Positions 33,901 to 39,346 of a DNA stretch of 64,000 nt are shown here, piece after piece. The position numbers were made by a program, and so were the translations under genes. Position 1 is the first letter of the stretch. Each line of letters opens with the position of its first letter. Source of the stretch: Candidatus Saccharimonadota bacterium (GTDB lineage Bacteria; Patescibacteriota; Saccharimonadia; Saccharimonadales; UBA4665); assembly GCA_028289245.1 (NCBI GenBank), contig JAQGGT010000007.1:1-64000 (forward strand), written 5' to 3'. The notes under the pieces are model-generated. The model was given only the letters and a program-made list of their open reading frames with translations, ran no database searches and was not told the origin of the DNA.

Positions 33901-34679
33901 GAATGGCTCTGCTCGTCAGTGCCAGCAATTCGCAGTCTATCAAGGAGCACATCGACAGCCTTTTCTTCGTATAACTCCCGGTCGATGTTATATTCAAGCA
34001 CCGACTGTTGGTCCTTAACCTCGTTGACCCGCAGCCAACCAAACTCCTGCCCGTACTTCGTTAGCGTTCGGCTGGCATTGAACATAATAGCTGTCTCGGC
34101 GTAGGCCAGCATTGGTGCGTCGCTAAACGTGTCGCCCACGGCAACACTGCCAGCTTGGCTCGCCACATTCGCCGCCACTAGGCCCTGGAGGATTGCCGCC
34201 TTGTCACCTACCGCTCTCGCCGCGCCGGTAAATATGCCATCTTCAACTGCGAATGCACTCCCAAAAGCCGTTTGAACGGGCAGATCTGCCAGAAACGGCC
34301 GTACCAGGATATCGGGTGATCCGGATATGGCAACGATATGATGACTGGTCTGCAGGCTGTTTATGAGCCTACGTGGAAAGGCAAATTTACGAACCGAATG
34401 CTCGGAGATCATAGTGGCTATAACCCGATCAAAACGCTCTACCTCAATGCCAGCCATCTGGGATATAAATGTTCTCACCAGGCGGTGGAGATAGGCTTGA
34501 TAGACCCCTTCATTATTATTAGTTTGCCAGCGACGTTTATTGGCAAATACTAGGTTGAAGGGCTCGGCAGCAAAGACCTTGGCATCTATGCAGGCATCGA
34601 CAACTTTTTCAGCCAAGCTCGATTTAAAGATTGTACCGTCTACGTCTAGCGCGGCAAATGGTTTAGGCATATAGCTCAT
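33897..34679 (-). CDS. HAD-superfamily phosphatase (PSP/HAD-IB-like)
   Basis: The protein starts with the HAD motif I ALDVDGTIFKSS (nucleophile Asp and general acid Asp). Motif II is AISGSPD near residue 139. A Lys near VGDKAAI serves as motif III, and motif IV is VGDTFSDAPML. A helical cap lies between I and II. This order resembles phosphoserine-phosphatase-like HAD-IB enzymes; the substrate is unknown. I start at 34679 because the longer open frame would run through the ribozyme and the unit E gene. No SD is visible. Confidence 0.82.
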   Translation of the reverse strand: MSYMPKPFAALDVDGTIFKSSLAEKVVDACIDAKVFAAEPFNLVFANKRRWQTNNNEGVYQAYLHRLVRTFISQMAGIEVERFDRVIATMISEHSVRKFAFPRRLINSLQTSHHIVAISGSPDILVRPFLADLPVQTAFGSAFAVEDGIFTGAARAVGDKAAILQGLVAANVASQAGSVAVGDTFSDAPMLAYAETAIMFNASRTLTKYGQEFGWLRVNEVKDQQSVLEYNIDRELYEEKAVDVLLDRLRIAGTDEQSHS

Positions 34680-34716
34680 TGTGTCTGAATAATTCAAACG
34701 TGCAAGCACGAGCAAT

Positions 34717-34770
34717 TTCGCTTTCGTCCTTTTAGGACTCATCAGTGTAACTACACATTTACAGAGCGAA
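34717..34770 (-). ncRNA. Type III hammerhead ribozyme, 3' UTR of unit E
   Basis: TTCGC-U-C, stem I TGTAA/TTACA with loop ATGTGTAG, core CTGATGA, stem II GTCC-taaaa-GGAC, GAAA, GCGAA. Complete core. Predicted cleavage is 3' of the C at 34764. Confidence 0.92.
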
Positions 34771-34850
34771 TATGACAAGCAGACATGGGGAGGAGAAAGC
34801 ACACGGAGACCGTGACACCTGAGACCCATATCTCCTTGCCATAGTCGCTC
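34764..34850 (-). other. 3'-UTR lock hairpin ending at the cleavage site of unit E
   Basis: GAGCGACTATGGCAAG (34835-34850) pairs with CTTGTCATATTCGCTC (34764-34779): 14 Watson-Crick pairs, one G-U and one mismatch. The outermost pair involves the nucleotide 5' of the scissile bond. Inner pairs AGA/TCT and ATGGG/CCCAT and a CACGG/CCGTG cap follow as in unit D. Confidence 0.7.
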
Positions 34851-34866
34851 GAGTGATCGGGCAGGG

Positions 34867-35787
34867 TTACCAGCGGGACTTGTAGGTCTGGCCGTTGGCC
34901 GTGATCTTGCCACTACCAGAGATGTTGTGGTCGAGCTCGCCGCCGACAGTGCCGACTTCGATCTTGCCACTGCCTGACACGCGCAGCCGTGCGTCACCGA
35001 CCAGACTACCTTGATGGGTAATCTTGCCGCTGCCCGACACCGATGCACGCAGCGAACGCGAACGTCCTCCAGCGATGGTGACTCGTCCGCTGCCGGAGAT
35101 CTTGGCCTCGATCTTGCCGGTAGCTTGTCCGATATTGAACCGGCCGCTGCCGCTGATCTCGACGTCCACGTCGCCATCGACGAGAAGGACCTCTGCGCTG
35201 CCACTACCCGCAACGTCACCAGTCAGGCTGGTGGCGTCATTGGCGAACAGCCGGGTGTTGAGCGAGGCCGAGAAGTCGATCTCACCGCCAAGTCCAGGTC
35301 CCACGCCGACAGCGCCGACGAGGCCCCTGACCTTGAGGTTGATGCCCTGGGGCACCATCAGCACGAGCTGCATGGCACGCTCCAGGTCGACTTCGCGGCC
35401 ATTGATGATCAACACGTTGTTGTCCACACTGGAGAAACTGCCGCCACTGATCGTGACGTTGCCGCCGATGAAGACGTTGCCGCCTCGCATGTTCTGCGAT
35501 GCGCTGCCGGGCTTGTAGGGAAGATCCCCCTTGAGCGTCAGCACGCCGTTCGTCACGACGGGCACGAGCCGTCCGATCATCTCGTCATCGCCTCCGTAGA
35601 CCACCAGCGTGACCTGGTCGGTTTGCTGTGGCAGGACGGCGACTTGGGCGAGCATGGTGTCGAGCACGATGGTGCGTACGCCGGCGCCTAGCTGGCGGGA
35701 GTACTTGTAATCGCTGGCTGCGGTCGGGAGACCACGGCCTTCGGCCAGCGCCGGGGCGATGCCAAGGAAAAGCTCGAGGTTGCTCAT
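34867..35787 (-). CDS. GIN/DUF2807-like beta-helix protein (unit E)
   Basis: A 306-residue protein whose C-terminal half is built of regular repeats with the signature SGSGK/R (VEISGSGRFNIG, AKISGSGRVTIAG, ASVSGSGKITHQG, RVSGSGKIEVG, NISGSGKITANG). This is the pattern of putative adhesin-head GIN/DUF2807/DUF4097 beta-solenoids. The usual signal peptide or lipoprotein leader of that family is missing, so it may stay in the cytoplasm. SD GGAGG lies before the ATG and could pair with a CCTCC-containing stretch of the unit's 3' UTR. Confidence 0.78.
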   Translation of the reverse strand: MSNLELFLGIAPALAEGRGLPTAASDYKYSRQLGAGVRTIVLDTMLAQVAVLPQQTDQVTLVVYGGDDEMIGRLVPVVTNGVLTLKGDLPYKPGSASQNMRGGNVFIGGNVTISGGSFSSVDNNVLIINGREVDLERAMQLVLMVPQGINLKVRGLVGAVGVGPGLGGEIDFSASLNTRLFANDATSLTGDVAGSGSAEVLLVDGDVDVEISGSGRFNIGQATGKIEAKISGSGRVTIAGGRSRSLRASVSGSGKITHQGSLVGDARLRVSGSGKIEVGTVGGELDHNISGSGKITANGQTYKSRW

Positions 35788-35849
35788 TGCTTCCTCCGAT
35801 TGATTGTCTGCTTGTCAAGGTGCCTTGAATGGGTATTCAAAACGTGCTT
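35788..35849 (-). promoter_or_regulatory. 5' leader of unit E
   Basis: Short leader: hairpin TTGAAT-accc-ATTCAA, then GGCACCTT, then TGACAAGCAGACA (35805-35817), which is exactly complementary to 34773-34785 in the 3' UTR. The SD GGAGGAAGC and ATG follow. Confidence 0.6.
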
Positions 35850-35878
35850 ATTTTATCATAAACCTATCATATAGTCAA
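35850..35878 (-). promoter_or_regulatory. Promoter of unit E
   Basis: Minus-strand -35 TTGACT (35873-35878) and -10 TAAAAT (35850-35855), spacing 17. Confidence 0.75.
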
Positions 35879-35892
35879 TCTGAGCGGACTTG

Positions 35893-36594
35893 CTAGGCCA
35901 GCGTGTAACCTTGGCTGAGCACCGGGTATGATTCGCCAAGCTGGCGGCCTTGTTCAGCGTATTTTTTGAGAACGAAGTCGGCACTGTCCGTACCACGCAA
36001 ATTCTTACGATGCCTTGCATATGCTACCACGCCTGCCAATTGTAACGGCAGCCCAATGGCAAGGGCCTTGAGGCCCATACCCGTCGTAAGCCCTAAAGTC
36101 TCATCAACGGCAAAGCCACCGATGGCCGGTACGACATATTCCTGCCACTTGGCACTATTCAGCTTTTGGCGCTCTTGCATCAACTCTGGGCCGCGGCCTT
36201 CGTTGAGCGCTTCGGTCGCTAAAACGCCAGTCCAGAAGGCGGCGTTCATTTTTTTCTCAGCGCCGGCGGCGTTCATCTCGGCAGTAAAGTTAGGGTGGAT
36301 TCGAACCGTTGCCTGGACCGGGATAAGGATTCGGGGCCAGTTAAGAGATAAGGCTGGCTCAACAGTAGTGCTATCTTTGGGTAGAGAATCAAAACTCACG
36401 TAAGTGGGGCGCTCAATTTCTAGCTCGCTAACGCCTTGGATTAAGGAAACTTCATTGATTTCGAGCGTCCGGCCATGGCGTAGCATGCGGTTTTGTAATA
36501 CCGGACTAATTGCTAAAGTAGGTGAGACGAGCTGCAGCTGCTCAATTTGCTGGGTGTAGAATTCGGTTTGGAGAACGGGGCTGAAGTCTGACAT
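35893..36594 (-). CDS. Hypothetical protein with C-terminal hydrophobic segment, 233 aa
   Basis: Not recognised. The N-terminal 110 residues are beta-rich, and a helical middle follows. One moderately hydrophobic segment near 170-192 (MGLKALAIGLPLQLAGVVAY) could insert in the membrane. A TATTGT/TATACT-containing region lies directly before the ATG, as in leaderless genes. It is separate from the neighbouring ribozyme units. Confidence 0.5.
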   Translation of the reverse strand: MSDFSPVLQTEFYTQQIEQLQLVSPTLAISPVLQNRMLRHGRTLEINEVSLIQGVSELEIERPTYVSFDSLPKDSTTVEPALSLNWPRILIPVQATVRIHPNFTAEMNAAGAEKKMNAAFWTGVLATEALNEGRGPELMQERQKLNSAKWQEYVVPAIGGFAVDETLGLTTGMGLKALAIGLPLQLAGVVAYARHRKNLRGTDSADFVLKKYAEQGRQLGESYPVLSQGYTLA

Positions 36595-36655
36595 AAAGTA
36601 TACAATACCTTAATTACGTTTATACGTCAATAGTATCGATCTGTCGTAAGCGTAG

Positions 36656-37462
36656 CTAATGGGACTGAAAAGCACCCCGGCGCATAGCAGCCTGGGCGCC
36701 ACAGTGCGCAGCCAGTTTGAGCGCCTCGGAAACCACCAAATTCTGGCCAAGGCCAAGAGTCAGACCGGCCGCGAATGAGTCGCCACAGCCATAGGTGTCT
36801 ATGAATTTGTCCGGGGGTATGAATTCGGCCTTATACGTTTCACCACTGGCGGTCTTACCGCCATCGCTGCCATCCGTTGTCACGATCAGAGTAGGGACAG
36901 GCTCCAGCCTACCCGGCTCATAGTGCTCTCCGGCATCTTGGCTGCTCGCCACCAGTGCATCGAGCGGGATCGCCGATTGCTGCAGCAGCGGCAGTACACG
37001 CGCCGTCGAAACGAGCACCGCAGCTTGCCGGGCGGCCACAAGCGCCGCACCATCGCCACTCACAAAATACACGGCGTCGGCTTCGGCCAGTTTTTCCCAG
37101 GGCAGTGTGGCATCTTGGCCGCTCGGCACTAGATTTCCGTTGACGGTAATCGTGCGCTCGTTGTTAGCATCAATGTCTACGAAGATGGTTCGCGTCGGTA
37201 CCTCGGCTGTACTAGAAGCATACACCTCGACACCTTTCGCCCGGAGATCGGCGATGGCTTGGCGGCCATGTTCGTCATTGCCAACAGCAGTGAAAAACAG
37301 GCAATTGTCCGCTAACGCCGCTAGCTGCATTGCTGCCACGGCGCCACCACCAGCAACTTCTTCCCACGAGCTGTGCGTATGGATAATTTCGCCCGCGACA
37401 GGGACATGGTCTACTTTAGAAAACGTGGCCCATTCTAGGTGACCGACGACGGCTACTTTCAT
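36656..37462 (-). CDS. PfkB-family carbohydrate/nucleoside kinase
   Basis: The 268-residue ribokinase-superfamily protein has an N-terminal GGGAVAAMQLAAL substrate-binding region. The C-terminal PfkB signature DTYGCGDSFAAGL holds the catalytic Asp near residue 227. It is shorter than ribokinase (about 300), so the lid is probably reduced. The sugar or nucleoside substrate cannot be read from the sequence. ATG lies 6 nt after TAAGAT, probably leaderless. Confidence 0.85.
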   Translation of the reverse strand: MKVAVVGHLEWATFSKVDHVPVAGEIIHTHSSWEEVAGGGAVAAMQLAALADNCLFFTAVGNDEHGRQAIADLRAKGVEVYASSTAEVPTRTIFVDIDANNERTITVNGNLVPSGQDATLPWEKLAEADAVYFVSGDGAALVAARQAAVLVSTARVLPLLQQSAIPLDALVASSQDAGEHYEPGRLEPVPTLIVTTDGSDGGKTASGETYKAEFIPPDKFIDTYGCGDSFAAGLTLGLGQNLVVSEALKLAAHCGAQAAMRRGAFQSH

Positions 37463-37501
37463 GTCATCATCTTAGCAAATAAGCCCCCGCGGTAATATGG
37501 T

Positions 37502-37554
37502 TTCGCTTTCGTCGTTTACGACTCATCAGTACAACTAAGCATTTGTAGAGCGAA
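37502..37554 (-). ncRNA. Type III hammerhead ribozyme, 3' UTR of unit F
   Basis: TTCGC-U-C, stem I TACAA/TTGTA with loop ATGCTTAG, core CTGATGA, stem II GTCG-TAAA-CGAC, GAAA, GCGAA. All stems are fully paired. Predicted cleavage is 3' of the C at 37548. Confidence 0.93.
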
Positions 37555-37643
37555 TATGACAAGCAGATATGGGGTTAGGAAGAAAACACACGGAAGACCG
37601 TGACAACCAGGTTGTAACCCATAGCCACTTGCCACATTCGCTC
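37548..37643 (-). other. 3'-UTR lock hairpin ending at the cleavage site of unit F
   Basis: GAGCGAATGTGGCAAG (37628-37643) pairs over all 16 positions, two as G-U, with CTTGTCATATTCGCTC (37548-37563). The outer end is flush with the predicted cleaved bond. Inner TATGGG/CCCATA and CACGG/CCGTG repeat the D and E arrangement. Confidence 0.72.
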
Positions 37644-37649
37644 GTTGAG

Positions 37650-38120
37650 CTACTTGTTCAGGTACGGCCTGATGCGTTCGCCAACGGCACCGCTCAGCTC
37701 GTCGAAGCCCATCTCGACCACGCCGGGACTGGTGAAGTGGGACTCGCCACCGAGGTGCTCGCTGGCGATGATGGCGGCGCGTTCGCGTCCGTGTTCGTGG
37801 ATGCCCTGCGTCATGTTGCCGTTGACAACGCCGCTGGAGCGCAGCTCGTCGATGACGACCTTGGCGGCGTTCTGACCGTTGTCGCGGTCGTAGCCCCACG
37901 GGTCGAAGCTGTCGCCGGAGAGGTCGACCTTCATGACGCGCCCCTGCAGGTAGTCGAAGCCGGTCTGACCGCTGTCGAGGATGGCCTGGGCCTGCTCGGT
38001 GGTCATGCCTTCACCGCCGTTGTAGGCGAGGAAGCCGAGTCCCTGAGGACGCGAACCGTTGAAGAGGGCGGCCAGGACGGCTGCCTTATCGAGGTCAGCG
38101 ATGGAGATGGTCTCGGACAT
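37650..38120 (-). CDS. Hypothetical protein, 156 aa (unit F)
   Basis: Soluble protein with ALFNGSRPQGLGFLAYN, EQAQAILDSGQTGFDYLQGR and KVDLSGDSFDPWGYDRDNG. I recall similar unnamed proteins from phages and bacteria, but know no function. ATG at 38120 follows an AGGAGAG SD; the frame upstream runs through the structured leader and is not coding. It is the only gene of its unit. Confidence 0.6.
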   Translation of the reverse strand: MSETISIADLDKAAVLAALFNGSRPQGLGFLAYNGGEGMTTEQAQAILDSGQTGFDYLQGRVMKVDLSGDSFDPWGYDRDNGQNAAKVVIDELRSSGVVNGNMTQGIHEHGRERAAIIASEHLGGESHFTSPGVVEMGFDELSGAVGERIRPYLNK

Positions 38121-38296
38121 GATTGTCTCTCTCCTACATCTTTGGCTGAGATGCCTCTCACAAAAGTGAGCGTGTGTTTTCCTATACACACAAGATGAGG
38201 CCCCGCCTCTCATTAAAGAGGTGGGGTCCCACCTTGTGCTATCTGCTTGTCAAAGAACCTCGAAGGTAATGATAACCACCTCAACGAAGTACCAAC
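38121..38296 (-). promoter_or_regulatory. Structured 5' leader of unit F
   Basis: TGACAAGCAGATA (38240-38252) matches the 3' UTR complement 37557-37569. A stem CACAAGGTG/CATCTTGTG carries an inner GAGGTGGGG-type hairpin. Next come GTGTG-tataggaaaa-CACAC, then CTCAC-tttt-GTGAG, then the SD. Order and pairing match unit D, although many paired bases differ. Confidence 0.65.
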
Positions 38297-38325
38297 ATAC
38301 TAGCATAAACTCTTCTATATGTCAA
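38297..38325 (-). promoter_or_regulatory. Promoter of unit F
   Basis: Minus-strand -35 TTGACA (38320-38325) and -10 TAGTAT (38297-38302), spacing 17. A TTTAGGGAG...CCCTGTT element lies upstream (38331-38357). Confidence 0.75.
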
Positions 38326-38397
38326 TAGTATTAACAGGGATACGTAGCTCCCTAAATACACAAAAGCTTATGTACTTAGGGAGTGCCAGGAGAGAAG

Positions 38398-38898
38398 CTA
38401 TTCGGCGTACAGGTCCTTAATTAGAGGAGTTTGTACGGGAGCATCAAGAAAGAGTTTGATCTGCGTGGCTTCGGCGTTATTTACTGCATAGACCTCCGCA
38501 CCGGCAGTCACCTCAGTAAGTAACTGATTGTAGAGTAGCACGCTACGATTGGTTGTTTCGCCATAAGAAAGTCCGTCGGTAGCGGACATGCGCAAGATTG
38601 CTTGCATAGTTGGACCGTTAAGATTTACGCCTAGTTTTACTGGGCGATACACGGCGTCGAGTGGCCGACGCAGGTCGACTTGATCATACTGAGCGTCTTT
38701 GGCAACCCAAAGATGGCCACCATTCATCTCGACATCGTGGGCAAAGTTATTGACGGTAATCGCATGACGAACTAATTCTGTCCCTGTGATACCCGCATAG
38801 CTCATTATGCCTCGCATCGCGAAGACCACATCGCTAGAGATATAAGCTTGTAATCGCCAGTACTCACCGTTTGGCTCCATTGTTTCTAGATCTGTCAT
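38398..38898 (-). CDS. Hypothetical protein, 166 aa
   Basis: Not recognised. Soluble, mixed alpha/beta, no signal peptide. TATAAA lies 7 nt before the ATG without an SD, so it is of the leaderless class and not a ribozyme-type unit. A stem-loop CTCCCTAA/TTAGGGAG follows its stop at about 38350-38385, possibly its terminator. Confidence 0.5.
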   Translation of the reverse strand: MTDLETMEPNGEYWRLQAYISSDVVFAMRGIMSYAGITGTELVRHAITVNNFAHDVEMNGGHLWVAKDAQYDQVDLRRPLDAVYRPVKLGVNLNGPTMQAILRMSATDGLSYGETTNRSVLLYNQLLTEVTAGAEVYAVNNAEATQIKLFLDAPVQTPLIKDLYAE

Positions 38899-39039
38899 AA
38901 GGTATTTTATATCATTTTATTAGATTATTTGCAAAGATTACCCTTGCGGGAGTCTGGCTTCAAGCCGGGCTCGCCTGGCTTCAGGATAGGTTCGTGCTAA
39001 CCGCATGCACATCGAATTGTTCTACCCTCGCCGAGAATA

Positions 39040-39079
39040 CCAAGTAAAAAGCTCATCCTCGGATGAGCTTTTTATTTGG
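39040..39079. terminator. Palindromic terminator after tRNA-Glu, reaching into its CCA end
   Basis: Arms 39040-39058 and 39061-39079 pair over 19 positions with one mismatch around a 2-nt centre. The core AAAAAGCTCATCC/GGATGAGCTTTTT is a bidirectional intrinsic terminator. The outer CCAA/TTGG pairs include the tRNA's encoded CCA, as at tRNA-Leu. Confidence 0.75.
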
Positions 39080-39153
39080 TGACCCCTGCGGGAGTCGAAC
39101 CCGCGATCTTTTGGATGAGAACCAAATGTCCTGGACCACTAGACGAAGGGGCC
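39077..39153 (-). tRNA. tRNA-Glu (anticodon CTC), CCA encoded
   Basis: Minus strand: acceptor GGCCCCT/AGGGGTC, D-arm with AGTGGTCCAGG, anticodon stem TTTGG/CCAAA with loop TTCTCAT (anticodon CTC), T-arm CGCGGGTTCGACTCCCGC, discriminator A and encoded CCA. It reads GAG. Confidence 0.95.
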
Positions 39154-39346
39154 GCGGCAGGAAGTGGCGAAAATGTGCTTGCATATTTTCGTGTCTTCCG
39201 ACAAGGTCACTATCTCGAAGAGATAGGGGCCGCGAGGAAGGAATACCACTGCTCAAATTTGAGCAGTGTCATAGTACCATGCTTCCTCTGGATTTGCTAG
39301 AGTAAACTATTGCCATTACATCTATAAAATTGTATAGTATTAGAAT

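Noticed and set aside
33898-33930. CTGACGAGCAG at the end of the HAD gene as another hammerhead core.
   Set aside because: There is no stem II plus GAAA after it and no stem I/III pairing; it is coding sequence.
33897-35219. A 440-codon open frame extending the HAD phosphatase upstream.
   Set aside because: The extra 180 codons cross the unit E ribozyme and gene in another phase and are Arg/Ser-rich nonsense. HAD motif I begins right after the ATG at 34679.
23229-38357. Prophage or integron as explanation of the accessory region.
   Set aside because: No integrase, structural phage genes, attC-like sites or flanking direct repeats are visible, although some products (unit F) resemble unnamed phage proteins.
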